Shown here: piece after piece, positions 55,609-64,000 of the stretch
How positions within the stretch are numbered: position 1 is the stretch's first letter
How the letters are laid out: every line of letters begins with the position of its first letter
NCBI GenBank assembly: GCA_009993005.1
Contig: JAACUH010000055.1
Span: 50,934-114,933, forward strand
Reading direction: 5' to 3'
Source of the DNA: Rhodobacterales bacterium
GTDB taxonomy: Bacteria > Pseudomonadota > Alphaproteobacteria > Rhodobacterales > Rhodobacteraceae
Length of the DNA: 64,000 bases
Program-made: the position numbers and the translations under genes
The notes under the pieces: generated by a model
What the model saw: only the letters and a program-made list of their open reading frames with translations
The model's database searches: none
What the model was told of the DNA's origin: nothing

Positions 55609-56154
55609 TCACTCGGTCACGCGCACCGCGGCCATCACATCGGGCCGGCCGATCACCGCACCATTGTTGCCCGCACCGCGCTTGATCGCATCCAGCACCT
55701 CGAGCCCCGCCGTGACCTCGCCCACAACGGTATATTGCCCGTTGAGGAACTCGCCCGGCGCGAACATGATGAAGAACTGGCTGTTGGCACTGTTGGGGTC
55801 CTGCGCCCGCGCCATCCCGACGACACCGCGCAGGAACGGGATGTCCGAGAACTCGGCCGGCAGGTCGGGGCGGTCCGACCCGCCCATGCCCGCCCGCGAC
55901 ATGTCGTCGCCCATGCGGCCGAACTCCACATCGCCGGTCTGCGCCATGAAGCCGTCGATGACGCGGTGGAACACCACGCCGTCATAGGCCCCCGCCATCG
56001 CCAGCGCGGTGATCTGTTCCACATGCGCGGGCGCCACATCTTCGAAAAGGTCGATCACGATCGTGCCATTGGCCTCGCCCGCCACGTCGATCTCGAGGCC
56101 CACGGCCGCAGCCGGGCCGGCCGCGAGCGCCATCACAAGAGCCAGGCTACGCAT
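55609..56154 (-). CDS. Periplasmic cyclophilin-type peptidyl-prolyl isomerase
   Basis: A 181-residue isomerase with a signal peptide ([19 protein letters not shown]). Cyclophilin motifs [14 protein letters not shown] (catalytic R, F and Q), [19 protein letters not shown] and [11 protein letters not shown]. It overlaps the upstream cytoplasmic cyclophilin gene by 8 bp, so the exported and cytosolic forms are coupled. Confidence 0.92.
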   Translation of the reverse strand: MRSLALVMALAAGPAAAVGLEIDVAGEANGTIVIDLFEDVAPAHVEQITALAMAGAYDGVVFHRVIDGFMAQTGDVEFGRMGDDMSRAGMGGSDRPDLPAEFSDIPFLRGVVGMARAQDPNSANSQFFIMFAPGEFLNGQYTVVGEVTAGLEVLDAIKRGAGNNGAVIGRPDVMAAVRVTE

Positions 56155-56653
56155 CGCCGGCCACCTTGACCGAGATCATCCGGTCCGGGTTCATCGGCGG
56201 CTCGCCGCGCGTGATCTTGTCCACATGCTCCATCCCCGACACCACGCGGCCATAGACCGTGTATTGCCCGTTGAGGAAATGGTTGTCGGAAAAGTTGATG
56301 AAGAACTGGCTGTTGGCCGAATTGGGGTTCGACGAGCGCGCCGCGCCCAGCGTGCCGCGGTCATGCGGCAGCTTGGAGAACTCGGCCGGCAGGTCCGGCA
56401 GGTCCGACCCGCCGGTGCCGGCGCGGCGGATGTTGAAATCCTTCTCCATATTGCCGTTCTCGACATCGCCGGTCTGGGCCATGAAGCCGTCGATCACCCG
56501 GTGGAAGGCCACGTTGTCATAGGCCCCGGCGCGGGCGAGCTCCTTCATCCGGGCGCAATGCAGCGGTGCCACATCGTGCAAGAGCTGGATCGTCACCGGC
56601 CCGTCCCTGAGCGTGATGATGATCGTGTTGTCGAGATCGGTGCTGTCGGCCAT
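56147..56653 (-). CDS. Cytoplasmic cyclophilin-type peptidyl-prolyl isomerase
   Basis: A 168-residue cyclophilin without signal peptide ([18 protein letters not shown]). Motifs [35 protein letters not shown] and [21 protein letters not shown] five bases before ATG 56653 supports this start over the frame's 56674 start. Likely PpiB-type. First gene of a two-cyclophilin operon. Confidence 0.92.
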   Translation of the reverse strand: MADSTDLDNTIIITLRDGPVTIQLLHDVAPLHCARMKELARAGAYDNVAFHRVIDGFMAQTGDVENGNMEKDFNIRRAGTGGSDLPDLPAEFSKLPHDRGTLGAARSSNPNSANSQFFINFSDNHFLNGQYTVYGRVVSGMEHVDKITRGEPPMNPDRMISVKVAGDA

Positions 56654-56782
56654 CGGGCCCTCCTCATGTCGCATTCCCTGCCCTACCTAAGGCGTGACGC
56701 CGCGCTTGCCAAGCGGCGGTCGGCTGGGGCATCACCTCTGCAACCGGTGCAGCGGGCACCACAGCAAGCAAGGACGGGACCG

Positions 56783-57958
56783 ATGGCCTGGAAGACACTC
56801 GATGACATGGACCTCGCGGGCAAGCGTGTGCTGCTGCGCGTCGATATCAACGTGCCGGTGGAAAACGGCGTCGTCACCGATGCCACGCGGATCGACCGGA
56901 TCGTGCCCAGCGTCCGCGACATCCTGGCAGCCGGCGGCAAGCCGATCCTGATGGCGCATTTCGACCGGCCCAAGGGCAAGGTGGTGCCGGAAATGTCGCT
57001 GCGCCAGGTCGTCGGCGCGCTCGAGGCCGCGCTGGGGCAGAGCGTGACCTTTGTCGATGGCGCCTATGGCGAGGCCGTTGCCGCGATGGCGCCGGGCGAG
57101 GTGATGCTGCTCGAAAACCTGCGCTTCAACCCCGGCGAGGAAAAGAACGATGCCGATTTCGCGGCCCGCCTGGCGAGCCTCGGCGACATCTATTGCAACG
57201 ACGCCTTTTCCGCCGCGCACCGCGCCCATGCCTCGACCGAGGCGCTCGCGCATCTGCTGCCTGCCTGCGCGGGCCGCCTGATGGCCGAGGAACTGGGCGC
57301 GCTGGAGCGTGCGCTGGGCACCCCTGACCGCCCGGTGATGGCCGTCGTGGGCGGCGCTAAGGTCTCGACCAAGCTCGACCTCCTGGGCAACCTCGTGGGC
57401 CGCGTCGATCATCTGGTGATCGGCGGCGGCATGGCCAATACCTTTCTCGCCGCGCAGGGCATCGGCGTGGGCAAATCGCTCTGCGAACATGACCTCGCCG
57501 ACACCGCCCGCGACATCCTCGCCAAGGCGAAGGTGGCGGGCTGCGAGGTGATCCTGCCGCGCGACATCGTGGTGGCGCGCGAATTCAAGGCGGGTGCGGC
57601 GAGCGAAACGCTGGCGCCTGACGCCTGCCCCGACGATGCGATGATCCTCGACGCGGGCCCCGCGACTGTCGCCTATATCGCGCAGGTGATGGAGGGGGCA
57701 AAGACGCTGGTCTGGAACGGGCCTCTTGGTGCCTTCGAGATCCCGCCCTTCGACATGGCCACCGTCGCCGCCGCGCGCCATGCGGCAGAACTGACCCGCG
57801 CCGGGCGGCTGGTGTCGGTCGCAGGTGGCGGCGACACGGTCGCGGCGCTCAACCAGGCGGGGGCGGCAGAGGACTTCAGCTATGTCTCGACCGCCGGCGG
57901 CGCGTTTCTGGAGTGGATGGAGGGCAAGATCCTGCCCGGCGTCGCCGCGCTTGGCTGA
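56783..57958 (+). CDS. pgk: Phosphoglycerate kinase
   Basis: Pgk interconverts 1,3-bisphosphoglycerate and 3-phosphoglycerate with ADP/ATP. The 391-residue protein has [53 protein letters not shown], and the C-terminal [11 protein letters not shown]. Ribosome site AAGGACGGG. After the stop, GTAGGG/CCCTAC (57974-57989, TATT loop) is a possible weak terminator. Confidence 0.96.
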   Translation: MAWKTLDDMDLAGKRVLLRVDINVPVENGVVTDATRIDRIVPSVRDILAAGGKPILMAHFDRPKGKVVPEMSLRQVVGALEAALGQSVTFVDGAYGEAVAAMAPGEVMLLENLRFNPGEEKNDADFAARLASLGDIYCNDAFSAAHRAHASTEALAHLLPACAGRLMAEELGALERALGTPDRPVMAVVGGAKVSTKLDLLGNLVGRVDHLVIGGGMANTFLAAQGIGVGKSLCEHDLADTARDILAKAKVAGCEVILPRDIVVAREFKAGAASETLAPDACPDDAMILDAGPATVAYIAQVMEGAKTLVWNGPLGAFEIPPFDMATVAAARHAAELTRAGRLVSVAGGGDTVAALNQAGAAEDFSYVSTAGGAFLEWMEGKILPGVAALG

Positions 57959-58050
57959 TCGGGAGGCGGCGAGGTAGGGTATTCCCTACTGGCCACGCGG
58001 CCTGACTTCGATGATGTTTGCCTTGAACGCCGTTCATGAAAGGAATTCTC

Positions 58051-59667
58051 ATGCTGTGCCGTCAGACCACCCTTGCCGCCCTTCTCTGCGCCACCGCGCT
58101 TACCGCGGCCCCGGTGCAGGCAGTCGAGACCGACCCGCTGCCCGCATTCAGCGACCTGCTGGCACCGAACCGGCTTGCCACCTTCCTCGCCAATTTGGCC
58201 ATCGCCGGGCTGCGCACCGAGATGGAAGTACAATACGACCACATGTCCACCGACATCATGCGCGGGACGGTGTCGATTTCGGGCGTCACGCTGCGCCCGA
58301 CTCTCAATTATGATCAGGCCGGGCAATGCACGATCACCATCGACCGCGTGACGATGAGCAGCGATTTCGCCGCGCCGTTCGAGGCGCAGAGCGAGCTCAC
58401 GCTCGACCTGGTCGGCGCGCAGGCGACGCTGACCTGTCTTGAGCGTGAGGCGGCGCTGATGCTGCGCTCGGCCGGGTTCAACGAGATCAACCTCGATCAG
58501 GCGCGCGCGCAGGTTGGCTACGTCTATGCCACCGGGGAGACCGCGCTCGACGCGACGCTGGCCGTCAACGGGCTGGCCACGCTCGACTTTTCCGGCGCGG
58601 CGACGATCCTGCCGCACTACGACCCCTATCGCTATACCCGCGAGCCCGCCTATCGGGTGAGCCGGGCCGTGCTCAGCCTCAAGGATGCGGGCGGCTGGGC
58701 GGCGTTTTCGACCATGCTGCCGGCCAATCTGCGTGATCCCGAGGCGGTGCGGCAGATGGGCACCGAATTCATCATGCAAGAGCTGATGTCCCTCGACGCA
58801 AACGGCGTTTCTCGCGCGCCCGGCGCGGTCGAGCGGAACTTTGTCAACGCTCTGATGGACAAGGTCGCGGCCTTTGTCGCCGATCCGGGCGAGATCACCA
58901 TCGAGGCCAACCTGCCCGCCGGCGGCATCCTGGTCGAGCCCGACATGTATGCCGACGCGGGCAGCCTGATCGCCGCGCTGGCACTCGAGGCGCGCACGGC
59001 GCCGCGTGCACGGGCGCAGATCATCGACAGCGCGACGCTGGCGGGTCTGGTCGATGGCGACATCAGCGATGCGCAGCGCGTGGCGCTTGCGGCGGCGCTG
59101 CTCGACGGGCTTGGCGTGCCGCGCGCACCGGCGCTGGTGCCCGATCTGCTCGCCCCGGTGATCGCGGCGGGCGGCGCGGATGCGGGGGCAGCCTCTGCCT
59201 TGCTGTCGCGCGCGATCGAGGACAGCGACCCGGCCGCGGCCTATGCCGCAGCGCTTGCCGCAGGGGCGAGCGGTGGCGGCATCGCGCAGCTTGACCGGCT
59301 CGAGGCGCGGATGACGACGCAAACGGTGCTCGCGGCGCAGGCGGCCTATGTCGCGCAGCCCGGCAATGTGGTCACGCTCGACAGTATCGCCGGCGACGAT
59401 CCGCGCGCGCTGCGCAAGGCCGCGTTGGCGCATATGACGGGCTCCGGCGCGGCGCGGTCCTATGCGCAGGCCTATTACCTTGTCCTGCTCGCTGAGGCGG
59501 CGGGCGATGTGGGCGCACCGACGCTGCGCGCGTCGATCGAGGCGCGCTTTGCCGGGCGCGGCGACGAGGTGGCAGCTCTTTGGCGCGATGTGGCGGCGCA
59601 GGCGCAGACGCGCGCCCTGAATGACTGGATCGAAACAGGCCTCGCGAACCGCTATTTCCGCAACTGA
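58051..59667 (+). CDS. Exported protein of unknown function (538 residues)
   Basis: Signal peptide MLCRQTTLAALLCATALTAA, cleavage after VQA. The start at 58051 has AAAGGA at proper spacing and is preferred over ATG 58036. Residues about 60-270 look like a beta-rich domain (GTVSISGVTLRPTLNYD, ITIDRVTMSSDF), then an Ala-rich helical half with repeated Sel1/TPR-like helices (LGVPRAPALVPDLL, AASALLSRAIEDSDPAAAYAAALAAG). No enzyme motif. Placed between pgk and aldolase; it may be an independent envelope protein. Confidence 0.8.
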   Translation: MLCRQTTLAALLCATALTAAPVQAVETDPLPAFSDLLAPNRLATFLANLAIAGLRTEMEVQYDHMSTDIMRGTVSISGVTLRPTLNYDQAGQCTITIDRVTMSSDFAAPFEAQSELTLDLVGAQATLTCLEREAALMLRSAGFNEINLDQARAQVGYVYATGETALDATLAVNGLATLDFSGAATILPHYDPYRYTREPAYRVSRAVLSLKDAGGWAAFSTMLPANLRDPEAVRQMGTEFIMQELMSLDANGVSRAPGAVERNFVNALMDKVAAFVADPGEITIEANLPAGGILVEPDMYADAGSLIAALALEARTAPRARAQIIDSATLAGLVDGDISDAQRVALAAALLDGLGVPRAPALVPDLLAPVIAAGGADAGAASALLSRAIEDSDPAAAYAAALAAGASGGGIAQLDRLEARMTTQTVLAAQAAYVAQPGNVVTLDSIAGDDPRALRKAALAHMTGSGAARSYAQAYYLVLLAEAAGDVGAPTLRASIEARFAGRGDEVAALWRDVAAQAQTRALNDWIETGLANRYFRN

Positions 59668-59793
59668 GGCCGCGAAGAAAGCGTCATTTCACCCCGCGGC
59701 CCTGTGGCTGCGGGGTCTGCGCATGACAATTGCGCTTTGCGCCACATGCGGCCATAAGTTCTCCGACTTTACCCCCCTACAGGAGAGACCGGC

Positions 59794-60687
59794 ATGGCAC
59801 TGGCAGCACAGACCGAAAAGATGCGGCACGGCCGCGGGTTCATCGCGGCGCTCGACCAGTCGGGCGGATCGAGCCCCAAGGCGCTGGCACTTTATGGCGT
59901 GCAAAAGGACGCCTATGCGAACGATGCGGAAATGTTCGACCAGATCCACGCGATGCGCGCGCGCATCTGCACCTCGCCCGCCTTTGGCGGCGACCGGGTG
60001 CTGGGCGCGATCCTGTTCGAGATGACGATGGACCGCGCCATTGCCGGGATGCCCGCCGCGCAGTTCCTCTGGCAGGTCAAGCAGGTCGTGCCGTTTCTCA
60101 AGGTGGACCAAGGGCTTGCCAGCGAGGTTGACGGCTGCCAACTGATGAAGGACATCGCCGGTCTTGACACGCTGCTGACCCGCGCGGTCGCTGCGGGGAT
60201 CTTTGGCACCAAGATGCGCTCGGTGATCGGCGCGGCCAACGCGGCCGGGATCGCAGCCGTGGTGGCGCAGCAATTCGACATCGGCGCGCAGATCCTCGCG
60301 CATGGGCTGGTGCCGATCATCGAGCCCGAGGTCACGATCTCGATCAGCGACAAGGCCGAGGCCGAGGCGCTGCTGCGCACGGCGCTTCTGGCGCATCTGG
60401 ACGCGATGCAGGGCGAGGCGCAGGTCATGCTCAAGCTCAGCCTGCCGAGCGTGGACAATTTCTATCTGCCGCTGGTGCAGCACCCGCGCGTGATGCGGGT
60501 TGTGGCGCTGTCGGGCGGGCATTCGCGCGAGGCGGCCAATGCGGTGCTCGCACGGCAGACCGGGATCATCGCGTCGTTCAGCCGGGCGCTGACCGAAGGG
60601 CTGTCGGCGCAGCAGACCCCGGCGGAGTTCGACGCAACGCTCGACGCGGCGATCGGGTCGATCTACGACGCCTCGGTCGCGGGATAG
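59794..60687 (+). CDS. Fructose-bisphosphate aldolase, class I
   Basis: A 297-residue class I (Schiff-base lysine) aldolase of the bacterial Fda/Fba1 type, cleaving fructose-1,6-bisphosphate. The sequence GRGFIAALDQSGGSSPKALALYG, VPFLKVDQGLASE, GTKMRSVIGAAN, IEPEVTISI and VMLKLSLPS (likely catalytic Lys) match the family. AGGAGAG before the ATG. Followed by a strong terminator. Class I rather than metal-dependent class II is a less common choice in bacteria. Confidence 0.92.
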   Translation: MALAAQTEKMRHGRGFIAALDQSGGSSPKALALYGVQKDAYANDAEMFDQIHAMRARICTSPAFGGDRVLGAILFEMTMDRAIAGMPAAQFLWQVKQVVPFLKVDQGLASEVDGCQLMKDIAGLDTLLTRAVAAGIFGTKMRSVIGAANAAGIAAVVAQQFDIGAQILAHGLVPIIEPEVTISISDKAEAEALLRTALLAHLDAMQGEAQVMLKLSLPSVDNFYLPLVQHPRVMRVVALSGGHSREAANAVLARQTGIIASFSRALTEGLSAQQTPAEFDATLDAAIGSIYDASVAG

Positions 60688-60697
60688 GCCAGAACCC

Positions 60698-60736
60698 GGC
60701 CGATTTGCAGAGAAAACGCTGCAAATCGGCCTGTTT
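60698..60736 (+). terminator. Intrinsic terminator after aldolase
   Basis: A perfect 13-bp stem (60698-60710 with 60719-60731), 8-base loop AGAAAACG, then TGTTT. Strongest hairpin in the window by length. Confidence 0.75.
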
Positions 60737-60737
60737 A

Positions 60738-60793
60738 GGGCGATTTGGGATTCACAAGGCGATTCGTTTGTGCGATTCTGGCGGAAATCGCCC
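60738..60793. promoter_or_regulatory. Three GANTC sites in an inverted repeat before ftsB
   Basis: GATTC occurs at 60749, 60761 and 60774, spacings 12 and 13 bp, inside outer arms GGGCGATTT (60738-60746) and AAATCGCCC (60785-60793). GANTC is the CcrM methylation site of alphaproteobacteria, and clusters near cell-division promoters are known to tie transcription to replication through GcrA. The ftsB start is 28 bp further on. Confidence 0.5.
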
Positions 60794-60820
60794 GCAAGTG
60801 GCGGTATCGAGGCATCTGGC

Positions 60821-61120
60821 ATGATCCGTCGCAACCGACCGGCCCTGGGATCGCTCATGTTCATCATGGGGATGATCCTGCTCGGCCTCTATTTCACCTT
60901 TGCCGCCGTGCAGGGCGACTACGGCGTGTTTCGCCGCGCCGAAGTTCTGGCCGAGGCGCGCGTGCTGGCCGAGGAGCGTGACGCGCTGGCGGTCGAGGTC
61001 GCGCGGATGGAAAACCTCACCCGGCGGCTGTCGGACAGCTACCTCGACCTCGACCTGCTCGACCAGCAGGCGCGCGACGTGCTGGGCATGGTGCGCGCGG
61101 ACGAGATCGTGATCCGTTAA
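60821..61120 (+). CDS. ftsB: Septum formation protein FtsB/DivIC family
   Basis: A 99-residue single-pass divisome protein that acts with FtsL and FtsQ. One membrane helix (about 9-30, LGSLMFIMGMILLGLYFTF), followed by a coiled coil (about 45-75, AEARVLAEERDALAVEVARMEN) and the conserved LDLDLLDQQARDVLGMV. GAGG before ATG 60821; the frame extends upstream but without conservation. Position between aldolase and pdhA is usual for this group. Confidence 0.88.
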   Translation: MIRRNRPALGSLMFIMGMILLGLYFTFAAVQGDYGVFRRAEVLAEARVLAEERDALAVEVARMENLTRRLSDSYLDLDLLDQQARDVLGMVRADEIVIR

Positions 61121-61211
61121 CCAAGCCTTTCCCGCCGCGCAGGGCTGCCATGCAGCCATTGCCTGCCGCAACGGCAGATTGCCCCTCGCCTTTGCGTCCC
61201 GGCTGCGCTAA

Positions 61212-61237
61212 AAGATAGTTTAAGGCTAAACTATCTT
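61212..61237. promoter_or_regulatory. Perfect 11-bp inverted repeat before pdhA
   Basis: AAGATAGTTTA (61212-61222) and TAAACTATCTT (61227-61237) with an AGGC gap: 22 of 22 arm bases pair, AT-rich in GC-rich DNA, ending 22 bp before the pdhA start. The size and symmetry fit a transcription-factor operator (dimer) rather than a terminator. The regulator is not in view. Confidence 0.65.
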
Positions 61238-61259
61238 GGACCAGCAAGGGCGAGGACCA

Positions 61260-62288
61260 ATGGCGACCAGAAAGACAGCGACACCCACCGCAACCGCGAA
61301 ACCTGCCGCACAACCCAATGTCTCTGCTGGGGAATTGCTGGGCCATTACCGCGAGATGCTGCTGATCCGGCGATTCGAGGAAAAGGCGGGCCAGCTTTAC
61401 GGCATGGGGCTGATCGGCGGGTTCTGCCACCTCTACATCGGGCAGGAGGCGGTTGTGGTCGGCCTCGAGGCCGCGGCGGAAGAGGGCGACAAGCGCATCA
61501 CCTCCTACCGCGACCACGGCCACATGCTCGCCTGCGGCATGAACCCCAAGGGGATCATGGCGGAACTGACCGGACGCGAGGGCGGCTTTTCCAAAGGGAA
61601 AGGCGGCTCGATGCACATGTTCTCCAAGGAGAAACATTTCTACGGCGGCCATGGCATCGTGGGGGCACAGGTCCCGCTCGGCGCGGGGTTGGCCTTTGCC
61701 GACAAATACCTCGGCAACGGGCGCGTGACATTCGCCTATTTTGGCGATGGCGCGGCGAACCAGGGCCAGGTTTATGAGACCTACAACATGGCCGAACTCT
61801 GGATGCTGCCGGTGATCTTTGTCATCGAGAACAACCAGTATGCGATGGGCACCAGCGTGCAGCGCTCGACCAAGTCGCCCTCGCTGTGGGAGCGCGGCGC
61901 GGCCTATGGCATCCCCGGCGAAGAAGTTGACGGCATGTCGGTGCTGGCGGTCAAGGAAGCCGGCGAACGCGCGGTCGCGCATTGCCGCGCCGGCAAGGGG
62001 CCATACATCCTCGAGGTGAAAACCTACCGTTATCGCGGGCATTCGATGTCCGACCCGGCAAAATACCGCACGCGTGAGGAAGTCCAGAAGATGAAGGACG
62101 AGCGCGACCCGATCGAACAGATCCGGTCGATCCTCCTGACCGGCAATCACGCGACCGAGGATGACCTGAAGGCCATCGACAAGGAGATCAAGGAGATCGT
62201 CAACGAGGCGGCCGAATACTCCAAACAGAGCGCCGAGCCCGCCGAGGCGGAGCTCTGGACCGATATCTACGCGCACGAGGAGGCCTGA
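61260..62288 (+). CDS. pdhA: Pyruvate dehydrogenase E1 component, alpha subunit
   Basis: The E1-alpha half of pyruvate dehydrogenase; binds thiamine diphosphate and decarboxylates pyruvate. The 342-residue protein has an Ala/Thr-rich N-terminal arm, ITSYRDHGHMLACGM, the ThDP motif FGDGAANQGQVYETYNMAELW through IENNQYAMGTS, and the phospho-loop-like YRYRGHSMSDPAKYRT. GAGG precedes ATG 61260. A TTG start at 61236 lies inside the inverted repeat and is unlikely. Confidence 0.95.
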   Translation: MATRKTATPTATAKPAAQPNVSAGELLGHYREMLLIRRFEEKAGQLYGMGLIGGFCHLYIGQEAVVVGLEAAAEEGDKRITSYRDHGHMLACGMNPKGIMAELTGREGGFSKGKGGSMHMFSKEKHFYGGHGIVGAQVPLGAGLAFADKYLGNGRVTFAYFGDGAANQGQVYETYNMAELWMLPVIFVIENNQYAMGTSVQRSTKSPSLWERGAAYGIPGEEVDGMSVLAVKEAGERAVAHCRAGKGPYILEVKTYRYRGHSMSDPAKYRTREEVQKMKDERDPIEQIRSILLTGNHATEDDLKAIDKEIKEIVNEAAEYSKQSAEPAEAELWTDIYAHEEA

Positions 62289-62291
62289 GCC

Positions 62292-63677
62292 ATGGCGATC
62301 GAGATCCTGATGCCGGCCCTGAGCCCGACGATGGAAGAGGGCACGCTGGCCAAATGGCTGGTCGCGGAAGGCGATACGGTCAAATCCGGCGACATCCTCG
62401 CCGAGATCGAGACCGACAAGGCCACGATGGAGTTCGAGGCTGTCGATGAGGGCGTGATCGGCAAACTGCTGATCGCGGCGGGCACCGAAAACGTCAAGGT
62501 GAACACCGCAATCGCGGTGCTGCTGGCCGAGGGCGAGGATGCCTCTGCGGCGGCCCCGGTTGCCGCCCCGGCCCCGGTTGCCGCCCCGGCCCCGGTTGCC
62601 ATGGCGGCCCCCGCAGTCGCCACCCCTGCCCCTGCCCCTGCCCCAGCGCCCGTGGCGCAGGCCGACACCAGCCCCGACTGGCCCGCCGGCACCGAGATGA
62701 AGACGATGACCGTCCGCGAGGCCCTGCGCGAGGCGATGTCCGAGGAAATGCGCCGCGACGAGACGGTATTCCTGATGGGTGAAGAGGTCGGCGAATATCA
62801 GGGCGCCTACAAGATCAGCCAGGGGATGCTCGACGAATTCGGCCCCAAGCGGATCATCGACACGCCGATCACCGAACATGGCTTTACCGGCATTGCGGTG
62901 GGCGCGGCCTTTGGCGGGCTGCGGCCTGTGGTCGAGTTCATGACCTTCAACTTTGCCATGCAGGCCATCGACCACATCATCAACTCGGCCGCCAAGACGC
63001 TCTATATGTCGGGCGGCCAGATGGGCGCGCCGATGGTGTTTCGCGGGTCGAATGGGGCTGCCGCCCGCGTCGGCGCGCAGCATAGCCAGGACTATGCGGC
63101 CTGGTACATGCAGATCCCCGGTCTCAAGGTGGTGATGCCCTATACCGCCGCCGATGCGAAGGGTCTGATGAAAACCGCGATCCGCGACAACAATCCGGTG
63201 ATCTTTCTCGAGAACGAGATCCTATACGGCCGCTCCTTTGAGGTGCCGGTGCTCGACGATTTCACGATCCCCTTCGGCAAGGCCCGCATCGCGCGGTCCG
63301 GGCGCGACGTGACCATCGTGAGCTTTGGCATCGGGATGAGCTATGCGATGGAAGCTGCGGAAAAGCTTGCACAAGACGGGATCGAGGCCGAGGTGATCGA
63401 CCTGCGCTCCCTGCGCCCGATGGACACGGCCACCGTGCTCGAAAGCCTGCGCAAGACCAACCGCTGCGTGACGGTCGAGGAAGGCTGGCCGCAGGGATCG
63501 GTGGGCAATTACATCAGTTCGGTGATCATGCAGCAGGCCTTCGATTACCTCGATGCGCCGGTGATCAACTGCACCGGCAAGGACGTGCCGATGCCCTATG
63601 CGGCCAACCTCGAGAAACTGGCTCTGGTGACGACGGCGGATGTGATCGCCGCTGTGCACCAGGTGACCTACCGGTAA
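62292..63677 (+). CDS. pdhB: Pyruvate dehydrogenase E1 component, beta subunit, with N-terminal lipoyl domain
   Basis: A 461-residue E1-beta subunit preceded by a lipoyl domain (residues 1-80, lipoylated K43 in [10 protein letters not shown]) and an Ala/Pro linker (about 85-125, with repeated PVAAPA units). The E1-beta transketolase-type part (about 135-461) has [33 protein letters not shown], and [14 protein letters not shown]. The fused lipoyl domain is a known trait of many alphaproteobacteria. Four bases after pdhA; the domain is nearly identical to that of pdhC. Confidence 0.95.
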   Translation: MAIEILMPALSPTMEEGTLAKWLVAEGDTVKSGDILAEIETDKATMEFEAVDEGVIGKLLIAAGTENVKVNTAIAVLLAEGEDASAAAPVAAPAPVAAPAPVAMAAPAVATPAPAPAPAPVAQADTSPDWPAGTEMKTMTVREALREAMSEEMRRDETVFLMGEEVGEYQGAYKISQGMLDEFGPKRIIDTPITEHGFTGIAVGAAFGGLRPVVEFMTFNFAMQAIDHIINSAAKTLYMSGGQMGAPMVFRGSNGAAARVGAQHSQDYAAWYMQIPGLKVVMPYTAADAKGLMKTAIRDNNPVIFLENEILYGRSFEVPVLDDFTIPFGKARIARSGRDVTIVSFGIGMSYAMEAAEKLAQDGIEAEVIDLRSLRPMDTATVLESLRKTNRCVTVEEGWPQGSVGNYISSVIMQQAFDYLDAPVINCTGKDVPMPYAANLEKLALVTTADVIAAVHQVTYR

Positions 63678-63689
63678 GGAGACAGCGCG

Positions 63690-64000
63690 ATGCCCACGGA
63701 AATCCTGATGCCCGCCCTGTCCCCCACGATGGAGGAAGGCACGCTGGCGAAATGGCTGGTCAAGGAAGGTGATACGGTCAAATCCGGCGACCTTCTGGCC
63801 GAGATCGAGACCGACAAGGCCACGATGGAATTCGAGGCCGTCGATGAAGGCGTGATCGGCAAACTCCTGATCGCTGCTGGCACCGAGGGCGTGAAGGTCA
63901 ACACCGCCATCGCCGTTCTGCTGGCCGAGGGCGAAAGCGCCGATACGCCGGTCGTGGCGAAACCGGCCCCTGATGCCGCCGCCGCGCCAGCGGTCGCGGT
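63690..64000 (+). CDS. pdhC: Pyruvate dehydrogenase E2 (dihydrolipoamide acetyltransferase), N-terminal part
   Basis: The gene runs off the window after 103 codons. The visible part is the lipoyl domain (K43 in [10 protein letters not shown]) followed by the start of an Ala/Pro linker. It differs from the pdhB lipoyl domain at only about six of the first 83 residues. Its gene position after pdhB, with GGAGA before the ATG, supports E2. Confidence 0.9.
   Translation, partial: MPTEILMPALSPTMEEGTLAKWLVKEGDTVKSGDLLAEIETDKATMEFEAVDEGVIGKLLIAAGTEGVKVNTAIAVLLAEGESADTPVVAKPAPDAAAAPAVA

Overview
The window is about 64 kb of GC-rich (roughly two-thirds G+C), densely packed bacterial chromosome. Gene content and order point to an alphaproteobacterium of the Rhodobacteraceae/Paracoccaceae group (Rhodobacter/Roseobacter relatives). 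The main clues are the CckA kinase, the aglEFGAK plus aglR locus, pyruvate dehydrogenase E1-beta with its own lipoyl domain, the zwf-pgl-pgi operon, and a MetH-independent set of corrinoid methyltransfer genes with a separate corrinoid activator. I cannot name the genus. There is no prophage, insertion sequence or CRISPR array; this is core chromosome with catabolic islands.

Layout: 1-9.5 kb holds ssb, aroK-aroB (minus), a small membrane protein, an exported protein of unknown function and xerD, a CorC/TlyC-type membrane protein, a HerA-like ATPase and an IalB-family exported protein; two possible small RNAs lie in the 8.4-8.66 kb spacer. 9.5-14.8 kb is an envelope block (minus strand L,D-transpeptidase, lpxD, an acyl carrier protein, a ketoacyl-ACP synthase) with a divergent MepK-like endopeptidase. 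14.9-25.7 kb is a glycerol-3-phosphate region: a TIM-barrel protein, a GpdQ-like phosphodiesterase, ugpBAEC, a 2H-type phosphoesterase, glpD-glpK and a divergent GlpR. Together they can take up glycerophosphodiesters or glycerol-3-phosphate and bring them to dihydroxyacetone phosphate.

25.6-30.2 kb holds rlmE, a three-gene folate/corrinoid methyl-transfer operon and a Ppx/GppA phosphatase. 30.2-40.5 kb is an alpha-glucoside locus (aglE-F-G-A-K on minus; aglR, a GH1 beta-glucosidase and glucokinase on plus) with two LacI-type operators in the divergent spacer. 40.8-46 kb carries cckA, an RsmB-like RNA methyltransferase and guaB. 46.2-48.7 kb carries a RACo/RamA-like corrinoid activator, tRNA-Gly(CCC) and a RidA-like protein. 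48.8-52.6 kb is zwf-pgl-pgi, followed by an EAL/GAF protein, selO and two cyclophilins. 56.8-64 kb is central carbon metabolism: pgk, an exported unknown, class I aldolase, ftsB and pdhA-pdhB-pdhC (pdhC runs off the window).

Carbon flow is coherent: alpha- and beta-glucosides become glucose, then glucose-6-phosphate (Glk), then enter either Zwf-Pgl (Entner-Doudoroff/pentose phosphate) or Pgi; glycerol-3-phosphate joins at triose phosphate; Fda, Pgk and Pdh lie in the lower pathway.

The most interesting non-coding signals are: (i) a dispersed short repeat, five copies, each in a spacer between convergent genes and next to a hairpin; (ii) a near-consensus promoter driving a roughly 75-nt transcript unit that ends in a strong terminator; (iii) a perfect 11-bp inverted repeat before pdhA; (iv) three GANTC (CcrM-type) sites within 30 bp before ftsB; (v) a leaderless-looking glpR whose start codon sits inside its probable operator; (vi) a four-unit, 14-bp-period repeat between glk and cckA.
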